DNA of 48,953 nt. Source: Candidatus Laterigemmans baculatus (lineage in GTDB: Bacteria; Planctomycetota; Planctomycetia; Pirellulales; Pirellulaceae). Position numbers and translations under genes: made by a program. Under the pieces are notes generated by a model. It ran no database searches and was not told the DNA's origin. It saw only the letters and a program-made list of their open reading frames with translations. Of the stretch, positions 32,087 to 40,639 are shown piece after piece. The DNA lies in contig NZ_WRPR01000019.1 in the NCBI RefSeq assembly GCF_010367455.1, forward strand, positions 1 through 48,953, in the 5' to 3' direction. Every line of letters begins with the position of its first letter. Positions within the stretch are counted from its first letter, which is position 1.

Positions 32087-33646
32087 TCAGATCTCGTTCC
32101 ACTGATCTCCTCGGCGGTACCGCAGCCGGTAGAAATCGGTGCGGCGGTCCCGCCAGTTCTGCACGCTGCCGGTTTCACGGTGGCGACGGAGCAGTTCGAG
32201 GTCGACGTCCTGGATGATCACGGTCTCGATATTGGGGTTGGCTTCACCGCTGATCCCGTCGCGGGCGAACATCACATCGGACGGGGTCAGGATCGCCGTC
32301 TGGGCATAGTGCACGTCGGCATTCTCGACGAAGGGCAGATTGCCTGTGCAGCCGGCGATCGCGCAGTAAACGTGGTTCTCCACGCACCGAGCCGCCGCGC
32401 AGCTCCGCACCCGCAGGTAGGCGGCCCGCGAGTCGGTGTTGTAGGGGACGAAGATCAGGTTTGCCCCTTGTGCCGCGGCCATCCGCCCAAGCTCGGGGAA
32501 CTCGACGTCGTAGCACACCTGGATCGAGATCGGTCCGCAATCGGTTTCAAAAATCTCAAACGTGTCTCCGCCGGTCACGCCCCACCAGCGACGCTCCGAC
32601 GGGGTGATGTGAAGCTTCGACTGCCGCCCGATCGTCCCGTCGCGACCGAAGAAAAAGCTGACGTTGTAGAGGGCATCGTCTTCAACGACGAACTGCGAGC
32701 CGCCGATGATGTTCGTGTCATATTTGACCGCCATCTCGGTGAAGAACTCGAGATACTGCGGGGTGAAGTCGGCCAGCTTGCGAGCCGCTTGCCCCGGCCG
32801 ATCGGGCTCGATGCAGGAAAGGAGCTGAGTCGTGAACAGCTCGGGGAACAGCAGAAAATCGCACTTGTAATCCCCCGCAACGTCGACAAAGTACTGCGAC
32901 TGGCGGGCGAACTCGTCGAAATCCGCCACCGGCCGCATCTGATACTGCACTGCTCCGATCCGGACCGGCTCCACCGAGCGATGGAACCGCTTCCGCTTGC
33001 CGCTGCGATAATCGAGGTTCTTCCACTCGAGGAACGTGGCATAACCGCGGGACTCGTGGTCGCTCGCCAAATAGTCGGGAATCAGTCCCTGCAGTGCGAA
33101 CCCGTTGGCCAGCTGGGCGGTGAGCACCGGATCGTAGAGCGATTTGTCCATCACCCGCTCGACGTACTCGCGGGCTGACATCGCGTCGGCATACTTTCCG
33201 TAGCCCGGGATTCGCCCGCCGATCATGATCCGCGCGAGATTCCGCTGGCGACACAGTTCCTTCCGCTCGTCGTACAGCCGGCGGGAGAGTCGCATCCCGC
33301 GGTACTCCGGATCGACCATGATCTCGATCCCGTACAACGTGTCGCCGTCGGGGACGTGATTCCGGATGTATCCCGAGTCGGACATCTTTTTGTAGTTATG
33401 CCACTCGGTCTGCTCGTCGTAGCGGAGAACCAAGCTGCTGCTGCTGGCGACCAACTTGCCGTCGCACTCGATCCCGATCTGCCCCTCGGGAAAATGCTTC
33501 AGCTGGCTCTCGACCTGCTCGCGACTCCACGGGTGCATATCGGGAAAACATTTCTGCTGCATCTCGACCATCGCCGGGAAGTCGTCGATCGAGAGGGGGC
33601 GGACGACGATGTTCCACTCGAATTCTTTGAGGTCGATTTCTTGCAT
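32087..33646 (-). CDS. GNAT acetyltransferase-nitrilase superfamily fusion protein
   Basis: A 519-residue two-domain protein. Residues 1 to about 215 are a GNAT N-acetyltransferase domain ([20 protein letters not shown] is the acetyl-CoA binding region). Residues about 228-510 are a carbon-nitrogen hydrolase with the Glu-Lys-Cys triad E269 (LLFPELF), K344 (SKLHITPSE) and C378 ([10 protein letters not shown]). The same fusion (YhcX-type) is widespread in bacteria; it probably hydrolyses a small amide or nitrile-like metabolite and acetylates an amine, but the substrate is unknown. The C-terminal segment ([15 protein letters not shown]) is also typical of this group. The gene is monocistronic on the minus strand. 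Confidence 0.9.
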   Translation of the reverse strand: MQEIDLKEFEWNIVVRPLSIDDFPAMVEMQQKCFPDMHPWSREQVESQLKHFPEGQIGIECDGKLVASSSSLVLRYDEQTEWHNYKKMSDSGYIRNHVPDGDTLYGIEIMVDPEYRGMRLSRRLYDERKELCRQRNLARIMIGGRIPGYGKYADAMSAREYVERVMDKSLYDPVLTAQLANGFALQGLIPDYLASDHESRGYATFLEWKNLDYRSGKRKRFHRSVEPVRIGAVQYQMRPVADFDEFARQSQYFVDVAGDYKCDFLLFPELFTTQLLSCIEPDRPGQAARKLADFTPQYLEFFTEMAVKYDTNIIGGSQFVVEDDALYNVSFFFGRDGTIGRQSKLHITPSERRWWGVTGGDTFEIFETDCGPISIQVCYDVEFPELGRMAAAQGANLIFVPYNTDSRAAYLRVRSCAAARCVENHVYCAIAGCTGNLPFVENADVHYAQTAILTPSDVMFARDGISGEANPNIETVIIQDVDLELLRRHRETGSVQNWRDRRTDFYRLRYRRGDQWNEI

Positions 33647-33794
33647 CGGGTTGGTCGGCTGGGAGCGAGTGCTGAAGAGGGAAAGTGGGATAAAATTCGC
33701 GCGGCCGGCATAGCGACTGCATCAAAGAGCATGCCACGCCGCCAGCGAGCGCAGGCGACCTCTTCAACTTAGGGAGCACCGCGTCGTGCTGGAC

Positions 33795-33929
33795 AGGGGC
33801 CCGGTCCAGAGGGGCCCGGTCCAGAGGGGCCCGGTCCAGAGGGGCCCGGTCTAGAGGGGCCCGGTCCAGAGGGGCCCTGTTTAAGGGCACGTTGTGCAAG
33901 GGCACGTTGTTCAAGGGCAGGTTCTCGTA
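33795..33929. repeat. 15-bp tandem repeat array upstream of beta-trefoil gene
   Basis: Six units of AGGGGCCCGGTCCAG (the sixth degenerate) occupy 33795-33884, then three units of a related GGGCACGTTGTNCAA type occupy 33885-33929. Each early unit contains the palindrome GGGGCCC. The array sits 15-150 bp before the ATG of the secreted protein, where promoter and 5' UTR are expected. No gene is seen in the rest of 33647-33943. Confidence 0.88.
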
Positions 33930-33943
33930 CAGGGCAGATCCCC

Positions 33944-35146
33944 ATGCACTTTCACATGGCCTTGATGACGCTCGTCGGACTCTGCATCGGGCTTGGGCCC
34001 AGCAGCAGTTGGCTGACCGAGGCCCAGGGGCAACCGCCGCTGCCCGTTCCCCCGCTGCCCGTTCCCCCGCCCCCCGAAGCCGATCTGGGGCGGCCGGAGC
34101 TGGGCCTGCCGGCAGCGAGTCAAACCGAGGTGCGGGTGCTCACGACAGCCGACGCGGCGGAGCGGCGGCTCGTGCTCACGGCCAGCGGCGAAGGGGCAGT
34201 CCGCATGGGACCCGATGTTTCGAGCGAAAGTCAGTTTTGGGTGTTGGGCCCGATCGGCCGCGATCTGTATCGGCTGCAATCGCTCGTGGGGGACCGGCTG
34301 TGGTCGCTCTCGGCCCGTGGACCAGCCGGGGCTGCGGTCCTCGTCCCCACGTCGCGCGACTCCCAGCAGCTATGGCGGCTGGTCCCCTCGCTGGCGACCG
34401 ACCGGGCGGTGCGACTCGAGAGCGTGGCCTATCCGGGCCGCTCGCTCGCCGGCTCGCGGGACACGCTGGTCACGCTCGAGCGGACCAGCGGCGGACCGGC
34501 CCAGGACTGGCTGCTCGAAGCCCGCGCGGTCCCTCCGCGGCTCGACCTCCCGCGGGTGCGGATGACCGAGCACGCCCTGCGACCCAAATCCGCCCTCCCC
34601 CCGGTGACGGCGACGCTGCTCAATTCCCACGACGAAGAGCTGTGGGTGGTAATTCGCGACCTCCGCGGCTTGCACCACCCGGCTGGCGGGCCCGACCTTT
34701 CCGGGACTTTTGGCCGCCCCTTGCGGATCCGCCCCGGTGCGGCCGTGGAGGTCGAACTCGAGCGAGACCCGGGAGCGACGTTGGTCGAGACTTACGAAGT
34801 CGTCTCCCCGTTCGGCGGCTTTTACCGAGAGGAGTTGGTCACCGCGCTCCCCCCGGCCCAGCTCTACGACATTGCGGTGTACGAACGTTTCCTTCAGTCG
34901 ATCGCCATCGACCGCACCGGCAAGAGCCCCAATCCGATCGAAGACGTTAACTACCAACCGAAAGGCTTGGGCATCTTCCCCATCCCTCCTGGCAACCAAT
35001 TCAGTGGCGGCGTCGTCGACGTTTACCGATTGGCTAAGCAAGCGAACAACCCAGGAGGCGTCCCGCACCTGGTCCCGGTCGATCCGCCCCCAAGCGAAAC
35101 CAGCCGCGACCCGTTGCGCGAACTGCTCCGCGAGTTCCAGCCCTAA
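33944..35146 (+). CDS. Secreted protein with beta-trefoil (ricin-B-like) domain
   Basis: A 400-residue exported protein. Residues 1-29 are a signal peptide (MALMTLVGLCIGLGPSSSWL..AQGQ). A Pro-rich LPVPP repeat follows, encoded by a 15-bp DNA duplication. Residues about 60-195 carry three Q-x-W motifs (SQFWVL, QQLWRL, AQDWLL) spaced about 48 residues apart, the hallmark of a three-lobed beta-trefoil of the ricin B type that often binds carbohydrate. The C-terminal half (about 205-400) is a separate region with a beta-rich part (VELERDPGATLVETYEV) and a Pro-rich tail; I do not recognise it. It is transcribed alone, between a 15-bp repeat array and the family A array. Confidence 0.7.
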   Translation: MHFHMALMTLVGLCIGLGPSSSWLTEAQGQPPLPVPPLPVPPPPEADLGRPELGLPAASQTEVRVLTTADAAERRLVLTASGEGAVRMGPDVSSESQFWVLGPIGRDLYRLQSLVGDRLWSLSARGPAGAAVLVPTSRDSQQLWRLVPSLATDRAVRLESVAYPGRSLAGSRDTLVTLERTSGGPAQDWLLEARAVPPRLDLPRVRMTEHALRPKSALPPVTATLLNSHDEELWVVIRDLRGLHHPAGGPDLSGTFGRPLRIRPGAAVEVELERDPGATLVETYEVVSPFGGFYREELVTALPPAQLYDIAVYERFLQSIAIDRTGKSPNPIEDVNYQPKGLGIFPIPPGNQFSGGVVDVYRLAKQANNPGGVPHLVPVDPPPSETSRDPLRELLREFQP

Positions 35147-35166
35147 CGTTCCCTACCATCCGCCGC

Positions 35167-35392
35167 TAGCCCCTGTTGCGTCCGGTTTCCGTCAAACCAT
35201 CAGCCGCCACGCGCTAGCGTCCGGTTTCCGCCAAACCATCAGCCGCCACGCGCTAGCGTCCGGTTTCCGTCAAACCATCAGCCGCCACGCGCTAGCGTCC
35301 GGTTTCCGCCAAACCATCAGCCGCCACGCGCTAGCGTCCGGTTTCCGTTGAGTTCGGCAAAACCGGGGGCTAGCGCCCGGCGGCTGATGGGG
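35167..35392. repeat. Family A tandem array upstream of the S10 operon
   Basis: Four 39-bp units (35194, 35233, 35272, 35311) contain ATCAGCCGCCACGCGCTAGC followed by GTCCGGTTTCCG. The unit ends alternate GCC/GTC, suggesting duplication of a 78-bp pair. A degenerate half unit precedes them (35167-35193) and one inverted copy closes the array (35360-35392). It fills the left part of the 457-bp gap 35147-35603. Confidence 0.9.
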
Positions 35393-35470
35393 AAGAGACC
35401 TCCGGCCCGCGGGACACCGCTTCCGGGAGCAGGTTCGCGAAGATTCTGTGAGAATTCTGCATGACAGCCG

Positions 35471-35499
35471 TTGACCATTCCTTCGGCGATCCGTAAATT
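35471..35499 (+). promoter_or_regulatory. Sigma70-type promoter for the S10-spc operon
   Basis: TTGACC (35471-35476) and TAAATT (35494-35499) are separated by 17 bp, close to the sigma70 consensus and the best match in the gap. The transcript would start near 35506, giving a leader of about 98 nt before rpsJ. Confidence 0.62.
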
Positions 35500-35507
35500 C
35501 TGACGCT

Positions 35508-35563
35508 CCCCACCGGGGAAACCGCAGAGAGTGTGCGTACCACGAACACGCCTCCCCTGCGGT
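35508..35563 (+). promoter_or_regulatory. Structured leader of the S10 operon
   Basis: A small CCCC-ACC-GGGG hairpin (35508-35518) is followed by a larger one closed by ACCGCAG (35521-35527) and CTGCGGT (35557-35563), with an inner GTGT/ACAC or GCGT/ACGC pairing. S10 leaders in other bacteria bind L4 for feedback control; that role here is only a possibility, since the structure is not the E. coli one. Confidence 0.45.
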
Positions 35564-35603
35564 CGGTTGTTTCGCACTTACGTATGACAGCTAGGAAGTC
35601 GCC

Positions 35604-35930
35604 GTGTCGGCTGGCGCTAACGAAGTTATCCGCATCCGAATGGAAGCTTACGACCATTCGATCCTGGACCAGAGCGCTCAGGATATTGTCGACACCGTGA
35701 AGCGAACTCACTCGGAAGTGCACGGCCCGATTCCGCTGCCCACGCGGATCGAGCGGTACACCGTGCTCTCTGGGCCGAACATCGACAAGAAGGCTCGCCA
35801 GCAGTTCGAGATCCGCACGCACAAGCGGCTGATCGACATCGTGCAGGCGACCGCCAAGACGATCGAGGCGCTGAATAAGCTGAGTTTGCCGGCTGGCGTT
35901 GATATCAAAATCAAAGCCACGGCTCGCTGA
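35604..35930 (+). CDS. rpsJ: 30S ribosomal protein S10
   Basis: A 108-residue S10, normal for the family (about 102), with the conserved core [36 protein letters not shown] and the [12 protein letters not shown] block. S10 sits in the 30S head and also takes part in transcription antitermination as NusE. GTG start at 35604, with AGGAAG eight bases upstream. First gene of the S10-spc cluster: no rpsL, rpsG, fusA or tuf precedes it in the window. A promoter and structured leader lie upstream, and a 310-nt gap follows before rplC. Confidence 0.98.
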   Translation: MSAGANEVIRIRMEAYDHSILDQSAQDIVDTVKRTHSEVHGPIPLPTRIERYTVLSGPNIDKKARQQFEIRTHKRLIDIVQATAKTIEALNKLSLPAGVDIKIKATAR

Positions 35931-36240
35931 GCTCGTAGTCGACCGAAACACACAACGGCACCCCTGCGGGGCGAACCGCAGGGCCCGCCGTCGAAGGCCT
36001 GCCAGCCGCGGCTCTCCGCGAGCAGCCGGCCTGAGAAACCACGTTCTTCTCTCTTGGCGATTGCCGCGGCGATTTGCTTGCCGCGGACTCACCTGGCCGA
36101 GAGCGAGTTCATTCGCAACCAATCCCTTTGGGTTTTATCAATTCACTGGATTTCGCCCGGATAACCACCGCGGCTCCGCTCTTTGGAGTCGCTGGCAGGA
36201 TTCGGCGAAGACGCACCAGGCAGCATAAGGCATGACCGCT
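35931..36240 (+). promoter_or_regulatory. Unusually long rpsJ-rplC spacer with hairpin
   Basis: No ORF with a credible product is seen in these 310 nt. A perfect 8-bp hairpin CCCTGCGG-GGCGAA-CCGCAGGG lies at 35962-35983; its CTGCGG/CCGCAG arms repeat the closing stem of the rpsJ leader. A GC-rich, partly self-complementary stretch follows (35995-36033). The right part (36110-36180) is more AT-rich and could hold a second promoter, but I see no strong consensus. Confidence 0.5.
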
Positions 36241-36927
36241 ATGGCACCGGGTATCCTCGGCAAGAAAGTCGGGATGACGCAGGTTTATTTGGAAGACGGA
36301 ACCGCTGTGCCGGTGACGGTCATTCAGGCTGGACCATGCCATGTGTTGCAGGTGCGGACCGTCGAGCGTGATGGCTACGAGGCGGTCCAGCTCGGATTCG
36401 GTGACAAGCCGCGTCGCTTGGCCGCCCGCAGCGAGCGGGGACACGTCGCCAAGCTCGACAGCAAGGGCCAGAAGAAGCGGGCCGCCGCGGGCGTCGAGCC
36501 CCTCCCCAAAGCGGACTGCGAGCCCCAGCGTTTCATCCGCGAATTCCGCGGCAGCTCGGACCTCGAAGTGGGCGCCACCGTCGGTGTCGACAGCTTCGCC
36601 GAAGTCAAGGCGGTCGACGTCGTCGGTACCAGCAAGGGCCGTGGCTACTCGGGCGTCATGAAGCGGCACAACTTCGCCGGCCAGCGAGCCACGCACGGCG
36701 TTAAGAAAGTCCACCGCCATGCTGGCGGCACCGGTGCCAGTGCCTATCCGAGCCGCGTCTTCAAGGGCCGCCGGATGGCCGGACAGTACGGCAACGCCCG
36801 GATCACGATGCGGAACCTGCAGCTGGTCAAGGTCGACACCGAAAACCACCTGATGCTGGTTCGCGGCGCCGTCCCCGGCCCCAACGGCGGCTATGTGATC
36901 GTCAGTCAAACCAACAAGGTCGGCTGA
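36241..36927 (+). CDS. rplC: 50S ribosomal protein L3
   Basis: A 228-residue L3. The family N-terminus MAPGILGKKVGMTQVYLEDG, the central FAGQRATHGVKKVHRHAGGTG (including the glutamine region methylated in some bacteria) and GRRMAGQYGNARIT are all present. L3 nucleates 50S assembly near the peptidyl transferase centre. An in-frame ATG nine bases earlier (36232) is possible, but its AAGG is only one base away, so the ATG at 36241 is preferred. It is separated from rpsJ by an unusually long spacer and from rplD by 65 bp. Confidence 0.97.
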   Translation: MAPGILGKKVGMTQVYLEDGTAVPVTVIQAGPCHVLQVRTVERDGYEAVQLGFGDKPRRLAARSERGHVAKLDSKGQKKRAAAGVEPLPKADCEPQRFIREFRGSSDLEVGATVGVDSFAEVKAVDVVGTSKGRGYSGVMKRHNFAGQRATHGVKKVHRHAGGTGASAYPSRVFKGRRMAGQYGNARITMRNLQLVKVDTENHLMLVRGAVPGPNGGYVIVSQTNKVG

Positions 36928-36992
36928 GCGGAGTCGTCGCGACTGGCCCGCCGCCCCACTCGAGCACAAATCCCAACGCCTGAACAATTCCC

Positions 36993-37676
36993 ATGGTTAG
37001 TCTGCCCATCTACGACGTCTCCGGTAACGAGGTCGGTCAATACGAGATCGACCCCGAGGCGCTCGCTTCGCGGATCAACAAGCAGCTCCTGCACGATGTC
37101 GTGGTGATGTACCAAGCGAACCGTCGTCAGGGGACCCACCAAGCCCGCACTCGCGGTCAGGTGAGCGGCTCGACCAAGAAGATGTACCGCCAGAAGGGCA
37201 CGGGGAACGCCCGCGCCGGTAGCCGCCGCACGAACATCCGCCGTGGCGGTGGCGTGGCCCGCACGATCACGACCCGCGACTACAGCTACCGCTTGCCTAA
37301 GAAGGCGATTCGCCTGGCCACGCGGATGGCAATCGCCAGCAAGATCATCGATGGCGAAATGGTGGTCATCGACAACTTCGGGCTCGACGCTCCGAAGACC
37401 AAGACGATGGCCGGCATCCTCAAGGCCGTGGGACTCGAGAACACCACCACCTTGATCACCACTGCCAGCTACGACACCGCGGTCTACAAGAGCGGCCGCA
37501 ACATCCCGGGCGTCGACGTGCGTGCCGCCCACGATCTGAACGCTCTCGACATCCTCCGCCCCAAGCGGATGCTGGTGACCCGCGAAGCGCTCGACCGGAT
37601 CAAGGACGGGACGTTCAACCAGTCGCCCGGTGCGGCCGGCAAGAACGAGCCGGAAACCGCCGAAGCGGCCGCCTGA
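36993..37676 (+). CDS. rplD: 50S ribosomal protein L4
   Basis: A 227-residue L4 with the typical N-terminus (LPIYDVSGNEVG), the extended loop rich in Arg/Lys/Gly that reaches the exit tunnel (STKKMYRQKGTGNARAGSRR) and the C-terminal DVRAAHDLNALDIL..MLVTREAL. The last 20 residues are an Ala/Glu-rich extension beyond the usual end. L4 is the autogenous regulator of the S10 operon in gamma-proteobacteria; the leader here may or may not be a target. ATG at 36993, 65 bp after rplC. Confidence 0.97.
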   Translation: MVSLPIYDVSGNEVGQYEIDPEALASRINKQLLHDVVVMYQANRRQGTHQARTRGQVSGSTKKMYRQKGTGNARAGSRRTNIRRGGGVARTITTRDYSYRLPKKAIRLATRMAIASKIIDGEMVVIDNFGLDAPKTKTMAGILKAVGLENTTTLITTASYDTAVYKSGRNIPGVDVRAAHDLNALDILRPKRMLVTREALDRIKDGTFNQSPGAAGKNEPETAEAAA

Positions 37677-37795
37677 GCCCCCCCAAAAAAAGAACTGCCG
37701 CGCCGAGCCCCGGAACCGCTTGCCGAACTCCGCTGCTCGACGCCCACACCGCCTGAACCATACCCATCGCACCCACGCCGAAAACGCTACCGGTC

Positions 37796-38137
37796 ATGGC
37801 CGCTAAAGCATCCAAACCCACGCCGCCGTCCGCCGGTGACTCCACTTCGGGTCTGCAGCTGGAGCCGCATCACGTGCTGCTCCGCCCGCTGGTCACCGAG
37901 AAGGGAGTTCACCGCGCCGCTCGCAACAACCAGTATGCGTTCGAGATCCATCGTCAGGCGACGAAGGAAGACGTCCGCAAGGCGGTTGAGAAGCTGTTTG
38001 ACGTGAAAGTCGTCAAGGTGCGGACCCAGAACCGCAAGGGCAAGAATCGCCGCTTCAAATTCCGCGTCGGCCGCACCGCCGATTGGAAGAAGGCGATCGT
38101 CCAACTCGATGCCGAACACCGCATCGATTTCTTCTAG
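37796..38137 (+). CDS. rplW: 50S ribosomal protein L23
   Basis: A 113-residue L23, which lies at the tunnel exit and docks trigger factor and SRP. The conserved core starts [13 protein letters not shown], with [26 protein letters not shown] and the basic loop [15 protein letters not shown]. The first 24 residues (Ala/Ser/Pro-rich) extend past the usual N-terminus. It follows rplD by 119 bp, which includes an A-tract and no evident structure. Confidence 0.97.
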   Translation: MAAKASKPTPPSAGDSTSGLQLEPHHVLLRPLVTEKGVHRAARNNQYAFEIHRQATKEDVRKAVEKLFDVKVVKVRTQNRKGKNRRFKFRVGRTADWKKAIVQLDAEHRIDFF

Positions 38138-38172
38138 GCCAACAGTCAACACTTCCAGATCAGACGAGATCC

Positions 38173-39033
38173 ATGGGCATTCGCATCTACAAGCCGACCA
38201 GCGCCGGTCGACGCAACGCGTCGGTCAGCGACTTCGTTGAGCTGACGCCGGGCGCCACGCCCGAGAAGAGCCTGCTGCGTCCGAAGAAGAAAAAGGGCGG
38301 TCGCAACAACCAGGGCAAAATCACCGCCCGGCACCGCGGCGGCGGACACAAGCAACAGTACCGCATCATCGACTTCCGTCGCACCAAGGACGGCATCCCG
38401 GCCACGGTCGACAGCATCCAGTACGACCCGAACCGCTCCTCGCGAATCGCGCTGCTCAAGTACGCCGACGGCGAGAAGAGCTACGTGATCGCTCCCGACG
38501 GACTCAAGGCCGGCGACAAGCTGGTCAACGGTCCCGATGCGGCTCCCAAAGTCGGCAACTGCATGCCGCTGCAGAACATCCCGATCGGCACGACCGTCTG
38601 CTGCATCGAGCTGCGTCCGGGCCGCGGGGCTTCGATCTGCCGTTCGGCTGGCACCAGCGCCACGCTGATGGCTCGCGAAGGCGACTGGGCTCAGCTATCC
38701 TTGCCGAGCGGTGAAATCCGCCGCGTCCCGAGCCTTTGCCGGGCCACGATCGGCATGGTCGGTAACAGCAGCCACAGCAAGGTTCGGCTCGGCAAAGCCG
38801 GCCGCAGTCGGTGGCTCGGACGTCGCCCGCACGTTCGCGGCACCGCGATGAACCCGATCGACCACCCGCACGGCGGTGGTGAAGGCCGGACCAAGGGCGG
38901 TCGCCACCCGGTCAGCCCGCAGGGCAAGAGCGCCAAGGGTGGCAGCACTCGCCAGCGTCGCAAGCCGAGCAACAGCTCGATCGTGCGTCGTCGCAAGAGC
39001 CGCCGCTACGGCCAACTGAAGCTCCACCGCTAG
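38173..39033 (+). CDS. rplB: 50S ribosomal protein L2
   Basis: A 286-residue L2, slightly longer than the family's typical 275. It shows [13 protein letters not shown] at the N-terminus, [20 protein letters not shown], and the peptidyl-transferase-proximal [18 protein letters not shown] block with the essential histidine. The open frame begins at 38083 inside rplW in another phase, but the ATG at 38173 gives the standard start. It is 35 bp after rplW, and a TGAGTAC tandem repeat follows the stop. Confidence 0.98.
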   Translation: MGIRIYKPTSAGRRNASVSDFVELTPGATPEKSLLRPKKKKGGRNNQGKITARHRGGGHKQQYRIIDFRRTKDGIPATVDSIQYDPNRSSRIALLKYADGEKSYVIAPDGLKAGDKLVNGPDAAPKVGNCMPLQNIPIGTTVCCIELRPGRGASICRSAGTSATLMAREGDWAQLSLPSGEIRRVPSLCRATIGMVGNSSHSKVRLGKAGRSRWLGRRPHVRGTAMNPIDHPHGGGEGRTKGGRHPVSPQGKSAKGGSTRQRRKPSNSSIVRRRKSRRYGQLKLHR

Positions 39034-39039
39034 GTCCAC

Positions 39040-39060
39040 TGAGTACTGAGTACTGAGTAC
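39040..39060. repeat. Three TGAGTAC heptamers within the r-protein operon
   Basis: Exactly three tandem copies of TGAGTAC lie six bases after the rplB stop, in the 83-bp gap before rpsS. Related TGAGTMC or GAGTAC repeats occur at 4740-4895, 18962-18991 and 23955-24056. Confidence 0.85.
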
Positions 39061-39116
39061 CGCACCCCGAGACACCCTTACAGCGTTACCTAAATCAGCA
39101 GCCAGCGAATACCGTT

Positions 39117-39386
39117 ATGAGTCGAAGCAGCAAGAAAGGGCCTTTCGTCGATCCGAAAGTGTTCTTCAAAGTTCAGAAGCAGGCCGAAGCGGGAACGCAC
39201 GAGCCGATCAAAACCTGGGCGCGTCGCTGCACGATCGTTCCGGAGTTCGTCGGCGTGACGTTCATGGTCCACGACGGCCGCAAGCACCAGAAGGTGCTGG
39301 TCACCGAGGACATGGTCGGTCACAAGCTGGGCGAGTTCGCGCCGACCCGCACCTTCCGCGGTCACGGCGGCAAAGGCAAACGATAA
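39117..39386 (+). CDS. rpsS: 30S ribosomal protein S19
   Basis: An 89-residue S19 of normal length. Conserved features are [14 protein letters not shown] at the N-terminus, [24 protein letters not shown] and [16 protein letters not shown] near the C-terminus. S19 forms a complex with S13 in the 30S head. ATG start at 39117; it lies between rplB and rplV in the canonical order, with 83-84 bp gaps on both sides. Confidence 0.98.
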   Translation: MSRSSKKGPFVDPKVFFKVQKQAEAGTHEPIKTWARRCTIVPEFVGVTFMVHDGRKHQKVLVTEDMVGHKLGEFAPTRTFRGHGGKGKR

Positions 39387-39470
39387 TTGCAGCTTCGCGA
39401 CCGGCTTTGGTCGCGCGGTTGCTCCCCGAGAGACAACGTTTTCAGCGTCGAGACACACGGACACAACGTT

Positions 39471-39827
39471 ATGGCGATGCGAGCCACCCACAAGAATGCC
39501 CGGATCAGCGCCCGCAAGGTGCGGCCGGTCGCGGATCTGGTCCGCGGAAAGTACGCTGACGAAGCGCTCAACATCCTCAAGTTCCAGCCGCAGCGCGGCG
39601 CCCGGATGCTCGAGAAGGTGATCCTCAGCGCGGTCGGCAACGCTCAAGACCCCGAACAAAACGGTGGTCGTAGCTACAACGTCGAAGACCTGGTCCTGAC
39701 CGACGTCCGCGTCGACGGGGGACCGATGTTCAAACGCATCCGCCCCCGGGCTCGGGGGATGGCGTTCATGATCAAGAAGCGGACCAGCCACATCTCGGTC
39801 GGGATCAGCCCGATCGACGAGCTCTAG
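39471..39827 (+). CDS. rplV: 50S ribosomal protein L22
   Basis: A 118-residue L22. The conserved start (MAMRATHKNARISARKVRPVADL), the RGKYADEALNILKFQP helix, and the beta-hairpin that lines the exit tunnel (GGPMFKRIRPRARGMAF) are clear. The frame stays open from 39387, directly after rpsS, with a TTG there, but the ATG at 39471 matches the family and is followed by M-x-M; the upstream part has no similarity to L22. Confidence 0.97.
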   Translation: MAMRATHKNARISARKVRPVADLVRGKYADEALNILKFQPQRGARMLEKVILSAVGNAQDPEQNGGRSYNVEDLVLTDVRVDGGPMFKRIRPRARGMAFMIKKRTSHISVGISPIDEL

Positions 39828-39928
39828 TCCACGCCCCCTCCGGTTCCTCGTCACTCGTACGCTCCAATCCTCATACGGCAAACGTGCACCGCGCCCCTGA
39901 AGCGGTGCGGCTCAAACTGAGATAAGCA

Positions 39929-40639
39929 ATGGGTCAAAAAGTCAATCCGATCGCGTTCCGCACCGGTGTCACCCGCGGCTGGGCGAGCCGTTGGTACGCG
40001 TCGAAACAGGACTTCGCGGAATTGTTGATGGAGGACTTTAAGGTCCGCAACTTCATCAAGAACCACCCGAAGAAAACCCAATACAAGAACGCTGGTATCG
40101 ACCGCATTGAGATCGAGCGAACTCGCGATGAGGTTCGCGTGATCCTGTACGTCGCTCGCCCCGGTCTGATCATCGGCAAGAAGGGCCAAGAGGTCGAACT
40201 GCTGCAGGAAGAGCTGCAGAACCTGATCGGCCGCCGCGTCAACCTGAAGATCGAAGAGATCGGTCGGCCCGAGATCATGGCTCAACTGGTCGCCGAGGAC
40301 ATCGCCCAGCAGCTCAGCAAGCGGGCCAGCTTCCGGCGAACCATGAAGCGGTCGATGGAACAGACCATGGATGCGGGTGCCAAGGGCATCAAGATCCAGA
40401 TGGCCGGCCGCCTCGGCGGATCGGAGATGGCACGGCGTGAGAAACAAAGCAGCGGCTCGATTCCGCTGAGCACCCTGCAAGCGAAAATCGACTACGGGTT
40501 CACCGAAGCGATGACCGCTCAAGGGCATATCGGTATTCAAGTTTGGATTAACCAGGGCACTTACGGAGACGACACCGATGGCGCTGATGCCTCGACGGGT
40601 CAAGCATCGAAAAAGCCAAAGAGGTCGTATAAAAGGTAG
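39929..40639 (+). CDS. rpsC: 30S ribosomal protein S3
   Basis: A 236-residue S3. Conserved parts are MGQKVNPIAFRTG, the KH domain with GLIIGKKGQEVELLQEEL, and the C-terminal domain with GAKGIKIQMAGRLGGSEMARRE and YGFTEAMTAQGHIGIQVWI. S3 contributes to the mRNA entry site and helicase activity. The last 20 residues ([15 protein letters not shown]) are encoded in DNA that also encodes the start of L16: the two genes overlap by 62 bp in different frames. It has a basic tail typical of S3 proteins. Confidence 0.98.
   Translation: MGQKVNPIAFRTGVTRGWASRWYASKQDFAELLMEDFKVRNFIKNHPKKTQYKNAGIDRIEIERTRDEVRVILYVARPGLIIGKKGQEVELLQEELQNLIGRRVNLKIEEIGRPEIMAQLVAEDIAQQLSKRASFRRTMKRSMEQTMDAGAKGIKIQMAGRLGGSEMARREKQSSGSIPLSTLQAKIDYGFTEAMTAQGHIGIQVWINQGTYGDDTDGADASTGQASKKPKRSYKR

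Noticed and set aside
33396-33914. Minus-strand ORF with RAPLD pentapeptide-like repeats
   Set aside because: The repeats come from the 15-bp DNA array and the remainder is a shifted frame of the GNAT-nitrilase gene; the repeat does not fit the A(D/N)LXX pentapeptide consensus.
33770-33943. In-frame PEGPG collagen-like extension upstream of the beta-trefoil protein
   Set aside because: The frame is open from 33773 but contains no start codon before the ATG at 33944, which also begins a good signal peptide.
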